From CAIWAH01 sp964602595 (GTDB taxonomy: Bacteria > Verrucomicrobiota > Verrucomicrobiia > Limisphaerales > UBA9464), in contig CAZRRO010000019.1 of the NCBI GenBank assembly GCA_964602595.1, forward strand, positions 62,001 through 126,000: a stretch of DNA of 64,000 nucleotides, read 5' to 3'. The notes below the pieces were generated by a model, which saw nothing but the letters and a program-made list of their open reading frames with translations, was not told where the DNA came from and did no database searches. Shown here piece by piece: positions 9,242 to 19,046 of this stretch; within the stretch, counting starts at the first letter, position 1, and each line of letters opens with the position of its first letter. The translations under genes were made by a program, and so were the position numbers.

Positions 9242-9853
9242 ATGAACAATAGACATTCTGACCCTATGGTCTTCGGTCGCCAATTTGTGGTCCAGCCTGG
9301 CAGCATCATCCTGTTTGACGTCGAGGTCCGGCTTGAAGGATCACCGCGCATCCTGCCGGAGTCGGGCCATGAACTGCGCACCCTGTTGATGGAGGATCCC
9401 ATTGGCGGCCGGCTCAGCGAGGTCACCCATAGCCAGTTGACCGGGTGCGAGCTGACCCAAAGCACCCTAATCGCCAATACCTTCCACATTGGCTTCGTGG
9501 CCATCGGCGGGGTGGGCAAGGGTGCGGGACACTCAGTCAGTGACGCCACCATCCGGCGGGGATTCCAACGTGCGTTGGAAGAGGCCTTTGCGAGGCGCGT
9601 TCGTCGACTCGTTGGCGTGGTTGGTCCGAAGGTATCTGTCCGTGACGTGGTGCGCCTGCCGCTCTCCAGTTCCATGAGCCGGATGGAGCGCATGGTGAAG
9701 GCCGGAATCAACGTGCAAGAGCTCGCCGATGATCCCACGGGTTTCATTATTCCGCCCGATGGCTCGCGTGAACTTCTGGACAAGACCGCCCAACGCCTGA
9801 CCCGGTTGCTGGCATACGATGAGCGGCGTGATTTGGCTGTCTGTCCGCGGTAA
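9242..9853 (+). CDS. Unknown protein
   Basis: 203 residues with a good ribosome site (AAAGGA, 7 bases upstream). No family is recognised. The N-terminal half looks strand-rich (FVVQPGSIILFDVEVRLEG), with a central glycine-rich piece (GFVAIGGVGKGAGHS) that resembles but does not match a nucleotide-binding loop. The C-terminal half is helical. It lies between the XRE regulator and the primase gene and may belong to the replication set. Confidence 0.65.
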   Translation: MNNRHSDPMVFGRQFVVQPGSIILFDVEVRLEGSPRILPESGHELRTLLMEDPIGGRLSEVTHSQLTGCELTQSTLIANTFHIGFVAIGGVGKGAGHSVSDATIRRGFQRALEEAFARRVRRLVGVVGPKVSVRDVVRLPLSSSMSRMERMVKAGINVQELADDPTGFIIPPDGSRELLDKTAQRLTRLLAYDERRDLAVCPR

Positions 9854-10199
9854 TCGGCCTGATTGCCCATCGCTGGTCTCCGCGAGGAACTCCGGACGGA
9901 GACCAGCCCTTTAATCCTGAATCTCGACTTGAACTCCTCTCTCCATCCTTCCGCGCCCAATTTGCCATCTTCAATTGAACCGACATCCACAGCCATGAAC
10001 ACAAGCTCTACTCACGACTTCTCTGCCGCCGCGTCATCCCGCACTAGGCCCTGTTCCGCTCATCAGAAACACCGCGCATGGGTTTCGGCTCCTCCCGGCG
10101 ATACCAAACCAAAGGGAGCCCCGTCGTTGGGCGCTCGGACGACGGCACATTTTGTTACCAACGGCCGGCTTCGCCAACCGGCCGAATCTGATAGAAGAC
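9854..10199. other. Leader region before the primase gene
   Basis: About 350 bp. An ORF from 9995 overlaps the primase start in another frame, but has unusual composition and no ribosome site, so it is not called. No hairpin with a T-run was noticed. Confidence 0.35.
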
Positions 10200-11264
10200 A
10201 TGACTACATTAGCACACGCCGCCACCGAAAGGCGCGGCACAACGTCCGTCACTCCGCTTGCGAAATCGCACCACGGAGATGACCGGATCCAACAGCTACG
10301 GGCTTCGACACCATTGCCCGTGCTGCTTCGCAAATTGAAGCTGGGCCAGCACGCTCGCTCTTCCTGCACCTCACCCTTGCGCGACGACAGCAATCCGTCC
10401 TGGGGCATCTACCAACGCGGCGAACGCTGGTTTTGGAGGGATCACGGCACCGGTGATGGAGGCGACGAGATCGACTTCCTCGCCCACATGGATGAAGTTG
10501 ATCCGCGACAGAACTTCACCGGCCTGCTGGATCGTTGGGAAATGGTCTCGAAGTTTCCTGATCCGAACCCGCAAGCAATTACACCCGCAAGCAAGAGAAG
10601 GCGTTCCGGCCAGCCCGATTGCTCGACTATCCGGCAAGGCACGGAGGAAGAACTGCATCAGCTTTGCCAACTACGGGGCTTTGATCTGGCCTCGATGGAA
10701 TGGGCACAACAACGGGGTATCCTGCGCTTCGGCTCCTTCCTTGGAGTTCCGTGCTATGGCGTGACGGACCAAGGACGCCGGCTGCTGGAATGGCGACGCT
10801 TGGAGGGTCAGCTGTTTCCGGCCAAAGGCGAATTGGCGGAACGGAAGAGCCATACGGTGGGCGGCAGCAACAAGAGCTGGCCCGTAGGCATTCAGGAGGC
10901 GAAGGAAGCCCAAGGCATTCTGCTCGTGGAAGGACTGCCCGATCTGTTGGCGGCCCACACGGTCATCAGCCGTGAAGGCAAGCAGGCGACGTGGGCTCCG
11001 GTCGGATTGATGGGCGCCACCGCAAGGATCGATGCGGAAGCACTGGAGCTGTTCCGGGGCAAACGGGTGAAGCTCGTGCCCCATCTCGACGAGGCAGGCC
11101 TGAAGGGCGCGCAAGCCCGGCAAGAGGTCCTCAAGGGAATCGCCAGCAAAGTGGAATTCTTTCTCGTGGACGAACCAGGCAAGGACCCGCACCTGAAGGA
11201 TCTCTGCGATTACCTGCCGACGCATGTGCAGGAACTCGCGGCTGGGAAGGAGGTGCTATCGTGA
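10200..11264 (+). CDS. Toprim-domain DNA primase-like protein
   Basis: About 354 residues from the ATG at 10200. An N-terminal CHC2-zinc-finger-like segment begins near residue 56 (CTSPLRDDSNPSWG, then WRDHGTGDGGDEIDF), lacking the full Cys set. The C-terminal half is a Toprim domain: ILLVEGLPDLLAAH with the catalytic Glu near residue 244 and VPHLDEAGLKGAQA as the acidic DxD-like region. It should make RNA primers for element replication. Its stop overlaps the GTG of the next gene. The Asp after HLD is replaced by Glu (HLDEAG), a mild deviation from the DxD pattern. Confidence 0.82.
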   Translation: MTTLAHAATERRGTTSVTPLAKSHHGDDRIQQLRASTPLPVLLRKLKLGQHARSSCTSPLRDDSNPSWGIYQRGERWFWRDHGTGDGGDEIDFLAHMDEVDPRQNFTGLLDRWEMVSKFPDPNPQAITPASKRRRSGQPDCSTIRQGTEEELHQLCQLRGFDLASMEWAQQRGILRFGSFLGVPCYGVTDQGRRLLEWRRLEGQLFPAKGELAERKSHTVGGSNKSWPVGIQEAKEAQGILLVEGLPDLLAAHTVISREGKQATWAPVGLMGATARIDAEALELFRGKRVKLVPHLDEAGLKGAQARQEVLKGIASKVEFFLVDEPGKDPHLKDLCDYLPTHVQELAAGKEVLS

Positions 11265-12748
11265 GCACTACCGTTGCGACCCTGCCTACTTCGGCCCTTC
11301 CTCAGGCAACCGACGTGGTCCCGGCCTCTGCGCCATTGCCCGTGCTGCCCACCACAGCGCCCAGGCCATTGCCGGAGCTCTACTACCTGCCGAAGTCGAA
11401 GTGCTTCTTCCGGCGTAACGATCAAGGCCGCTGGTTCGAACTGAACACGTCGAGCGCCTCCAATTGGCTGGTGATGCAGGGATACAGTCCGGTGAAGCCT
11501 GACAACTCGCACCTGTCGCCAGTGGATGAGTGCCTGGTGGATATTCAATCGCGGCAATGCATCGACTACGCGGGTCCGTTGGCCGGCCATGATGCAGGGC
11601 ACTACAGCATGAACGGCCACAACATCCTGGTGGTCAATTCGCCCCAGTTCATCGAGCCCGTGCCGGGAAACTGGCCCGTGCTTGGGCAGATCCTTGAGCG
11701 GATGCTGGTCGATGGGGACCGGGACCAACGCCCGTTCTATTACGGCTGGATGAAGATGGGCCTGACCAGCTTCCGGCAACGCCGATGGCAGCCGGCCCAG
11801 ATCCTCGTCCTCGCCGGTCCCGCGCGTTCGGGAAAATCGCTCCTGCTCAACCTCCATCAGCTGCTCTTCGGTGGCCGGCAGGAATCCCCTTACCAGTATC
11901 TCACCGGGGCCACCTCGTTCAACGGCGAGATGTTCGGGGCGGAGCATCTGGTGATCGATGACGAGAGCGAGGCCAGGGACCTGCAGAGCCGGCGCGAGAT
12001 GGGTGCCAAATTAAAGCAGCTGGCCGTGAGCAAGAGTCATCGCTGCCACGCGAAGTATGTGCAGGGACTCACCCTCGAACCCCGGTGGCGGGTCTCCATT
12101 GCGCTCAACGATGAACCGGAACGCCTGATGGTGCTGCCGCCCTTGGATCCGGACATCGCCGACAAGATCATGCTCCTGCGGGTCCTTCCCGGCGAGATGC
12201 CCATGCCCACGGAAACCACCGAGCAGCAGGAAGAGTTCTGGCGGACCCTTGTCGCGGAGCTGCCCGCCTTCGTGGACTTCCTGCTCCATTACGAAATCCC
12301 CGAGGCAGTGCGGGGACCACGTTTCGGGGTGACCGCCTTCCATCATCCGAGCCTGGTCGAGCTCATCAACGAGAAGAAGCGTGAACAGCTCATGCTGGAG
12401 CTACTGGACCAGATTGCTCCGTGGAATGACTTGGATGACGGAGCGTTGGGCTGGTCAGGCACCGCTTCACAGCTGACGGCGATCCTGCACAACCACGTGG
12501 AGTATGGTTCGCAGGGCAGAGGCGTCGTCGCGAATGCAGTGCAATGCGGCACGTATCTGACCCGGCTGCTCCAAGCCAATGAGCCGCGAGTCTCGGTTAA
12601 AAAGGTTCACAACGTCAGCCATTACACCGTGTTGGCTCCGCCGCAGCGAGCGCGGAACCGGTCACTTGCAATCGGCTTTGCCTGCTTGCCGACGGATACG
12701 CGTCGCAGAGACCAACTGCCGCCACCACCGCAGCTGAGCGCAAACTGA
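11261..12748 (+). CDS. SF3/D5-like phage-plasmid helicase
   Basis: 495 residues from a GTG at 11261 with a strong AAGGAGGT ribosome site 6 bases upstream and a 4-bp overlap with the primase gene. The N-terminus is Pro/Thr-rich. The Walker A motif GPARSGKS lies near residues 186-193, then EHLVIDDESEA (Walker B-like) and an SF3-style tail (RWRVSIALNDEPERLMVLPPLD), as in DUF5906/D5 helicases paired with primases. With the Toprim protein it forms a primase-helicase pair, inferred to start or support element replication. Confidence 0.8.
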   Translation: MSTTVATLPTSALPQATDVVPASAPLPVLPTTAPRPLPELYYLPKSKCFFRRNDQGRWFELNTSSASNWLVMQGYSPVKPDNSHLSPVDECLVDIQSRQCIDYAGPLAGHDAGHYSMNGHNILVVNSPQFIEPVPGNWPVLGQILERMLVDGDRDQRPFYYGWMKMGLTSFRQRRWQPAQILVLAGPARSGKSLLLNLHQLLFGGRQESPYQYLTGATSFNGEMFGAEHLVIDDESEARDLQSRREMGAKLKQLAVSKSHRCHAKYVQGLTLEPRWRVSIALNDEPERLMVLPPLDPDIADKIMLLRVLPGEMPMPTETTEQQEEFWRTLVAELPAFVDFLLHYEIPEAVRGPRFGVTAFHHPSLVELINEKKREQLMLELLDQIAPWNDLDDGALGWSGTASQLTAILHNHVEYGSQGRGVVANAVQCGTYLTRLLQANEPRVSVKKVHNVSHYTVLAPPQRARNRSLAIGFACLPTDTRRRDQLPPPPQLSAN

Positions 12749-12763
12749 GCCCGACACCATGCA

Positions 12764-12793
12764 CGGCGCACGTTCCTTCAAGGGCGTGCGCCG
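12764..12793 (+). terminator. Hairpin after the helicase gene
   Basis: GGCGCACG (12765-12772) pairs with CGTGCGCC (12785-12792) 17 bp after the helicase stop. There is no clear T-run, so it may be an mRNA-stabilising hairpin rather than a full terminator. Confidence 0.5.
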
Positions 12794-12888
12794 AATGCTT
12801 CACGGGTGGGGCAAAAACAGGCGTCCGACAAGCCCCACCACCCTAAAACCACGCAGAAAGGCCAATGAAACCGATGCTTTTGACCTCA

Positions 12889-12998
12889 GGGTGGGGTGGG
12901 TGGGGCATTTTTGAAAAGTAGTTGGTGGGAATGATTGGCTTATGCTGGGAGGCCTTCACGCCACGGACTTTTTGGAAATCGCCCCACCCCCACCCCCC
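12889..12998. other. Facing G-quadruplex-type runs
   Basis: GGGTGGGGTGGGTGGGG (12889-12905, plus strand) fits the G3+ with one-base loops pattern. At 12982-12998 the plus strand reads CCCC-A-CCCCC-A-CCCCCC, so the minus strand carries three long G-runs. The two tracts are also near inverted repeats separated by about 76 bp. Confidence 0.6.
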
Positions 12999-14407
12999 GA
13001 TCCAAAGGTCAGCCGTTAGGAATTTGTCCTCCATACGAGGACAAGAATCTTCGCAAGTGCCTGTCCTGCAACGGTATTCTGAATTCATCTTGTGAGCACG
13101 CCTGCTTTTCCCGTTTTCGCAGGGTCCTCCCGGTTCCGGCTCCGCGTCAGCATTCACCTTCGTCTCCACCGCATCGGCAAGATCATCGTCGGCTTCATCG
13201 CCAAGCTCTTCGGCCTCACCATCACGTCCTGCTCGCTTCCCGATTCAGCCTTATCGAGACGATGCAGAGCCCGTTCCTTTGCCGGTCCGAAATACTCGTA
13301 TCCTTCGGCCGAAATACTCCGTCGGCATCTCCAATGTCCCGGAAATGCGTAAACGCCTCACCAACGCATCGCAGCCAGAATCCGCCCTCCTCACCCTCTG
13401 GCAGTCGAATCTACGCAAGGAACCGGGAATACGAGCCAATGCCCACTGCTCACCGGACATCTCCCTCGGCTGTTCCTGTTGTCCCCAGTATTCGGAGGCA
13501 ATTTATCGGAGGGTGGAGAGCGATACCTGCCACCACGCCGACTTCAGGCTCCATTTTTTAGACCCCCTCACTCCTTTCCGATCCAGGTAGGGCTATTGAT
13601 CAACTGGGAGGCAAAAGAAGGTCGGTTCCGGTAATTGATATCTACACCACACCTCTTCAATGCCTTCCCAGACCGCTTCGTTCCTGCTGTTGGTTGCCTC
13701 ACTTTCAAGGGTTCCCAGCTCCCTCCGTCCTTCGGTTCTCTGGGAGCGTTGAACTACGAATTGAGTCGGGTTTACTCGGAAGGCTGATGATGACCTCCAC
13801 TTCCGTTTCCCCTTGGACCTCCTCTCGGCCTGCCTGATCCTGATTTCGATGCCTTCCGATTGAGTATGAGCCTGAATCCCTGTTTTGCTGCCCGACTCCT
13901 TGGTTGTGCTTTCCGGTCCAGTTCACGTTTACCTTCGAATTGGCCTTGGCGTATTCGTTGGTGTGGGTGTTCTGTAATGGGGAAGTGAACCTTGGCGTTC
14001 CATTCCGACCTTCACCGCAGTTCAATCAGGTGAGCATTCAGGTGCCGACAGCGATGAACCTGCATGTCCTGAACGAACACCGAACTGACGAAATACTGGA
14101 CTGACCACCGGATATTTATTCCCAGCCGATTTCGATCACGGAACAGAAATACTCGCCTCCAGTCCAATTGGCTCACCCTTGGTCAGAATGCCGGCTCCGC
14201 TGTCCTCACCCTCACCACCCACTCAAACGAGGCAGGAGCAGGCAAAGACGACGATCCAGAGGCTACCGGCAGGAGTGCTTGGATCGCTTAACCGTTCACC
14301 GATCCCCTCAGGCTCAACATCTGTGGCGGAGAGGCAGATTCCGCATTGATTGGGCGGCCATGCCTTTGGACTGTCCTCGAAGAATCACCCCCTGACCCGT
14401 TCGTGCC

Positions 14408-17400
14408 ATGAACAGAACGACCAACCCCCAATCCCGAGCGATGAACAACCTGGCCACCTTTCGCGACGCATGTCTTGGGATGGTTATCGTCGCCTCGTCA
14501 TGGAGCACATCCGCAGATTCTTTGGCTGAACGGTTACGGCATCACCTATCCGGAGCAGCACCCTCCCTCGCAGGTTCAAATGGTTCCTTGGTCAACACAA
14601 ACCTCAGTCCGGCGATTCCCGGCTTCGACGTTGCAGTAGCCGCCTTGCTGCAACAACTACGCCCTCTCGACGCCACGAACCAAAGTCCGACTGGCAACGT
14701 CCTGCCCAGCTCAACGCTTACTGCTTCAACCGCGGCTGGCACTTCTCCGGAATGGCTCGTTGCCCAAGCTCCGAATGGAACCGCACGTCAGTTGAAGCGA
14801 GTGTCCAATCCGAACCCTTCCACCAGATCCCGGATTGCGCCTGCCTCGGTGATCGATCCCGAACGCAATGTCCGTTCTTTTTTGGCCGGACAGGGTGAAG
14901 CATTGGGCCTGGTCGATCCGAATACGGAGTTGGAGTTGGTGGGCTCGGAAACGGATGAGCTGGGTTATCGGCACTTCCGCTTTCGCCAAACGTATGCCGG
15001 GCTGCCTGTCTGGCCTACTGGCTTGACGGTGCACATGGATCCGGCCGGCGACTTCCACCTGTTGGATGCGAGCATTGTTCGCACCCCAATTGCTGTGGGC
15101 ATAACGCCGGCGATTCAGGCAGAGACCGCGGCGGAGAAGGCTAAGGCGCGGATTCCTGGCGGTTTTGCAGGGACCAACACGAGCCCAGAGCTGATCGTCT
15201 ATGCTCCCGTGGACGAAGCCCCGTCATTGGCTTGGAAATTCAACGTCAGGCTGGGCTGGATTCAATCGTGGACGGCGCTGGTGGATGCACAGACGGCAAA
15301 CGTCATCCGGTTGCAATCGGATGCCCGAGATTCGAAGGCGCAGGGAAGCGGATTGGACATGTTCGGCCGTCTGCAGACGTTTCCGATTTGGTCGGTCGGT
15401 GGTGGCTCCTACCTGATGGATACCACGAAGCCGAGTTTCCGACCGGAGTTTGACCCGGTAACAAATCCACAGGGAGTCATCGCCATCTTTGATCTCATCA
15501 ACCGGGCGTTTGGCTCCGTGCCGCCTGAGGCGGTCTTCTCCTCCAATCCCAATTCATGGAGCTCACGGGACGCCGTGTCCGCTTTGATCAATCTCGGTGT
15601 GACCTACGACTACTTCCTGACTGAGCACAAACGCAATGGCCTCGGTGGCGATGGGGGCAACCTGTTCGCGGTTGTCCGCAGCGGTGGCTTGGACAATGCG
15701 TTCTACATGAACGAACAGAAGGTGATGGTGTTTGGCGACGTCCAGCCTTGGGTCGCGTCTCTGGATGTGGTGGCCCATGAATTGGGACATGGAGTCACCG
15801 CCAACAGCGCCAGACTTGAATATCGCCATCAGTCGGGTGCCCTGAATGAATCCTTCTCCGACATTTTCGGCGAGCTCGTAGAGCACCACGCCTACGGAAC
15901 GCAGGACTGGCGGTTTGGATCTTCCCTTTCTCAACAGTACCGAGACTTCAAAAACCCACGCAGCATCGTGACGGGATTTGGTCCCAACCCTTCCAAGTGG
16001 AGCGAATACCTCCGGCTTACCGACGATCAGGACCATGGCGGCGTCCACATCAATTCCAGCATCATCAATCATGCCTTCTACCAGCTTGCCGAAGGGTTGC
16101 CGAATCATCTGAGCCTTCAGGAAGCGGCTGCGGTGTTCTATCGCTGCCTGACAGTCCACCTCCAACCCCAATCGCAGTTCATCGACTGCCGATTGGGCTG
16201 CATCGCTTCCGCCGAGGAGCTGTTTCCCGATGCCCCCTTCAAAGTGGCCGCGGTTGCGGATGCGTTCGACGCGGTGGAAATCCTCGATCTGCCGCCGAGT
16301 CCGATGCCGGGTCAGCTTCGGCCCGTCGATGCGCCGGACTCTGCCTTGGCGATTTACCACAATTCGGCGCGGACACGATATTCATTGGCACGGCGAGAAG
16401 CCGCCCGAGGAGACGATCCTGTTGAGGGGTCGGCAATGATTCACGGGGTGAGAAAGTCCCGAATCTCCGTTGCTGGCGACGGCGGCGGATTCGCCTTCGT
16501 AGATGAAACCGACGACCTTTGCGCCACCAAGACGGCCTCTCCATCCGACGACCTACGGTGCTTTGGTCTTGAAGGACTCATCAACTCCGTCGCCATTTCC
16601 GCCAATGCCAATCGGTTCGCCGCCGTGCTGAGGGATTCATTTTCCGGTTTACCACGTTCCCAGATATTTGTGAGCGACGGGCAGACTTCGCACGAATATC
16701 CCCTGAAATCGCCGGCCATCGACGGGGTGGCCGTGGACACGATTCTTTACGCGGACCAGCTGTGTTTTTCCCCGGATGGTCGGTTTTTGCTGTATGACGC
16801 GCTGTCCGAGGTCCGATTCGGCAACGGCCCCAAGGTCAAGCGTTGGAGCATCTACCTTTTGGATCTGGAGGCGGAGATGTTCTATGTCGTGATTCCTCCC
16901 ATTGAAAACTACAACATCGCGAATCCGGTTTTCGGGCACACGTCAGACCGGTTTATCGCCTTCGAGGGTCGCCACATTGCGACCGGTGCCTCGGCCATCC
17001 TCACTTACGACCGCTTTTCAGGTGCGGTGGGGGATATCGGATTGGTCGCCGACGGCTTGGGTTATCCGGAGTTCACCGGTGATGATCGGGCCATCGTGTT
17101 TGCGAATTCGGACACGTCGGCCTCACTGACCCAATTCTCGCTCTTCAAACAGGGCGTGGCAGACGACCGGGTTATCAAGACTGGCCCGCTTGAAATGTGG
17201 CTTCATGATGCGGTTCTTGGCGTGGTTTACCGACGAGGAACCTATCGCAGTGTCAACGAGCGCCCTGCGGTGTCGCTGGTCACGCAACCCGCGGTCTCTG
17301 CGGTCACCGTCGGTTCCGTGGTCACCCTGAGTGCGTCTGCCTCTGATCCCGACGGTCAGTTGTCCCGGGTGGAATTCTGGAGCGGAGGGACAAGAATCGC

Positions 17401-17743
17401 CGTGGACACGGTCGCCCCATTCTCGGTGACGATTCCTTCAATTGGAGCCGGCTCATTCAACTTCGTCGCCCGTGCGGTGGATGCTTTCGGCATGGCGTCT
17501 GACTCGCAGCCAATCCGGATGGTGGCGACGCTGCCGGTGAAGAGGCTTGGATTCCGTCTTCAGACTGACGGCACCATTCTGCTCGATGTCGAGGCACCAC
17601 AGGGTAACCACATGGTCGAAAGCTCGGTTGACCTCCAGTCCTGGGCCGACCTTCAAAGCGTTACCATCGGATCAAGCGGCAAGGAGACCTTTACCTACCG
17701 TCCTGCAAACGGCCAAACGCAGGGTTTTCTGCGGCTAAGATGA
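14408..17743 (+). CDS. Secreted M4 (thermolysin-like) metalloprotease
   Basis: 1111 residues (the ATG at 14441 gives a better signal peptide: MNNLATFRDACLGMVIVASS). A propeptide with FTP/PepSY-type sequence covers about residues 150-300. The catalytic domain has HELGH at 457-461 and the second zinc ligand in NESFSD (Glu481), typical of M4 peptidases. A TolB/propeller-like region and a Big-type Ig domain (ASASDPDGQLSRVEFWSGG) follow, then a C-terminal domain (HMVESSVDLQSWADL) common in verrucomicrobial secreted proteins. It should degrade protein outside the cell. It is cargo without obvious link to the mobility genes. Confidence 0.9.
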   Translation: MNRTTNPQSRAMNNLATFRDACLGMVIVASSWSTSADSLAERLRHHLSGAAPSLAGSNGSLVNTNLSPAIPGFDVAVAALLQQLRPLDATNQSPTGNVLPSSTLTASTAAGTSPEWLVAQAPNGTARQLKRVSNPNPSTRSRIAPASVIDPERNVRSFLAGQGEALGLVDPNTELELVGSETDELGYRHFRFRQTYAGLPVWPTGLTVHMDPAGDFHLLDASIVRTPIAVGITPAIQAETAAEKAKARIPGGFAGTNTSPELIVYAPVDEAPSLAWKFNVRLGWIQSWTALVDAQTANVIRLQSDARDSKAQGSGLDMFGRLQTFPIWSVGGGSYLMDTTKPSFRPEFDPVTNPQGVIAIFDLINRAFGSVPPEAVFSSNPNSWSSRDAVSALINLGVTYDYFLTEHKRNGLGGDGGNLFAVVRSGGLDNAFYMNEQKVMVFGDVQPWVASLDVVAHELGHGVTANSARLEYRHQSGALNESFSDIFGELVEHHAYGTQDWRFGSSLSQQYRDFKNPRSIVTGFGPNPSKWSEYLRLTDDQDHGGVHINSSIINHAFYQLAEGLPNHLSLQEAAAVFYRCLTVHLQPQSQFIDCRLGCIASAEELFPDAPFKVAAVADAFDAVEILDLPPSPMPGQLRPVDAPDSALAIYHNSARTRYSLARREAARGDDPVEGSAMIHGVRKSRISVAGDGGGFAFVDETDDLCATKTASPSDDLRCFGLEGLINSVAISANANRFAAVLRDSFSGLPRSQIFVSDGQTSHEYPLKSPAIDGVAVDTILYADQLCFSPDGRFLLYDALSEVRFGNGPKVKRWSIYLLDLEAEMFYVVIPPIENYNIANPVFGHTSDRFIAFEGRHIATGASAILTYDRFSGAVGDIGLVADGLGYPEFTGDDRAIVFANSDTSASLTQFSLFKQGVADDRVIKTGPLEMWLHDAVLGVVYRRGTYRSVNERPAVSLVTQPAVSAVTVGSVVTLSASASDPDGQLSRVEFWSGGTRIAVDTVAPFSVTIPSIGAGSFNFVARAVDAFGMASDSQPIRMVATLPVKRLGFRLQTDGTILLDVEAPQGNHMVESSVDLQSWADLQSVTIGSSGKETFTYRPANGQTQGFLRLR

Positions 17744-17841
17744 GCACTCCGGCCCTAGGGTTAGCCTGATGCTCCGACCAGTCCGTCGACTACGGCCTAA
17801 TTCCGCACATTTAGAAACCCCAACTAGGTAGCATCGCGCGC

Positions 17842-18156
17842 ATGGAAAAGCCTCCTCCACTTCCCCCGAACGACAAACCGCCTCCCATCCCGGACAATCC
17901 GGTTCGCCCCCGAACGAGCTTTACGGGCGCAGGCCTGGCCCTTGCGGTGGTCACGGTCTTGGTGACGATTGGCGCGGCCTTGCTGTTTCCGTTTTGGGTC
18001 TATCCGCGGTTCTTGCCGCCGGGTGCCTATCCCCGCTTGCTCCTTGCCCTGCCAATCATCCTGTGCGGGGTCGTGGTGGCAGGAGTTGGCGCCTGGCTGC
18101 TCGAAAAACTGGGCATCGCGATTACGACGCCAGACGATGATTCCGGCGCCTCCTGA
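17842..18156 (+). CDS. Small two-helix membrane protein
   Basis: 104 residues. A Pro-rich cytoplasmic-looking N-terminus (PPPLPPNDKPPPIPDNP) precedes two hydrophobic segments (about residues 35-57 and 67-90, GLALAVVTVLVTIGAALLF and LLLALPIILCGVVVAGVGAW). No family recognised. It is 56 bp upstream of the DUF2809 gene in the same direction, so they may be cotranscribed. Confidence 0.6.
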   Translation: MEKPPPLPPNDKPPPIPDNPVRPRTSFTGAGLALAVVTVLVTIGAALLFPFWVYPRFLPPGAYPRLLLALPIILCGVVVAGVGAWLLEKLGIAITTPDDDSGAS

Positions 18157-18212
18157 AGCTGGGTCATTGGGAACCCAGCCACTGTGCCCTTGATGTAGCC
18201 CACGGACCCAAC

Positions 18213-18641
18213 TTGAACCCGAAATCAATGCCAGGCCCAGTCGGCACGCCCCAGCGAAGTCGTCCAACCTACGCCTTGGCGGTCACCCTGGTTATCGGCA
18301 TCGGCCTGCTCTGGCGTTCGAAGCTTTTGCCACTCCCACAGTTCGTCGCGAAATACGGTGGGGACTCACTTTGGGCGTTGGTGGTGTTTCTCTGCTTTGG
18401 CTTCGCCTTTCCCCGCGGGTCGACGCCTCGGCTGGCTATGGTCGCCGTGGGTTTCGCGTGGTCCGTTGAGTTCCTCCAGCTGTATCACGCTCCTTGGATC
18501 GACGGAATCCGTGCTACCCGCCTGGGGCACCTGGTTCTCGGCAACGTGTTCAACAGCCCAGACCTGCTCGCCTACGCGGTCGGAGTCGGGCTTGGAGCAT
18601 GGGCGGAGCGAGCTTTCCTGAAGGAACGTCAAAAGGCCTAA
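18213..18641 (+). CDS. DUF2809 family membrane protein
   Basis: 142 residues with several membrane segments and the DUF2809 signature pattern (YGGDSLWALVVFLCFGF, VEFLQLYHAPWIDGIRATRLGHLVLG, DLLAYAVGVGLGAWAE). The function of this family is not known. The stop TAA lies inside GCCTAACGAC, the sequence found at attC ends elsewhere in the window, so the gene may once have been an integron cassette; the partner half of such a site is not clear. Confidence 0.8.
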   Translation: MNPKSMPGPVGTPQRSRPTYALAVTLVIGIGLLWRSKLLPLPQFVAKYGGDSLWALVVFLCFGFAFPRGSTPRLAMVAVGFAWSVEFLQLYHAPWIDGIRATRLGHLVLGNVFNSPDLLAYAVGVGLGAWAERAFLKERQKA

Positions 18642-19046
18642 CGACACACTGTCTACTGTTGCCGATGTGCCCTGCCACTTCTTGGTCGGCCTTTCACGAA
18701 CTTGGCAGAAGTGTCGAACTGCGTTTCAGTTCTCCTCCTCGCCTTGGCCGCGGATTGCTGTAGTGGGCGCAGGAGCCGTTGGTGGTTACTTTGGCGGCAT
18801 GCTGGCAATGATGGCGATGTGGACGAACAACTCGATCAGGGTTAAGCCAGTCAACCACACTGGACACGAGTCCTTCAGGCATAGTCCTTCAGCGGGCCAC
18901 AGGGTTGATCTTTCCTCACCACGCGGTGTTTGCGGCCTCGTATTCACGCGAGTTGCTATTCGTGTTCGGTGGCGGAGCGGCATGCACGAATACTACTCGC
19001 TGTGCCGGAGCGCTGCACGGCCCGTTGTCCCTCGCAGATCAGCCAA
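18642..19046. other. Gene-poor region with debris
   Basis: Between the convergent DUF2809 and LVIVD genes. It contains the PanE-like fragment and inverted words (CGACAC/GTGTCG at 18642 and 18716). No intact gene seen. It looks like leftover sequence from insertions and deletions. Confidence 0.45.
18751..18807 (+). pseudogene. Fragment of a ketopantoate-reductase-like gene
   Basis: One frame reads RIAVVGAGAVGGYFGGMLA, the N-terminal Rossmann GxGxxG motif of PanE/ApbA-type reductases. The frame loses similarity immediately afterwards, so only about 19 codons remain. It has no start context and cannot be functional. Confidence 0.55.

Larger units (their letters stand above)
12749..14407. other. 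1.66 kb region with no recognised gene
   Basis: Open frames here (for example 12935-13561 plus, 13705-14025 minus) have odd composition and match nothing I know. The left part is rich in G/C runs: a hairpin GGTGGGGC/GCCCCACC at 12805-12839 and opposing G-runs at 12889-12905 and 12982-12998. The right part has long stretches of C/T-rich sequence. It follows the primase-helicase pair, so an origin or maintenance region is possible; decayed coding DNA is the alternative. Confidence 0.4.

Noticed and set aside
9995..10282. 95-codon ORF before the primase
   Set aside because: Overlaps the primase start by 83 bp, no ribosome site, random-looking residues.
12935..13561. 208-codon plus-strand ORF
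   Set aside because: Residue composition is abnormal (many Pro, Arg, Ser, His), with no family match and no ribosome site.
13705..14025. 106-codon minus-strand ORF
   Set aside because: Low-complexity polar sequence without homologue or context; kept as part of the gene-poor region.
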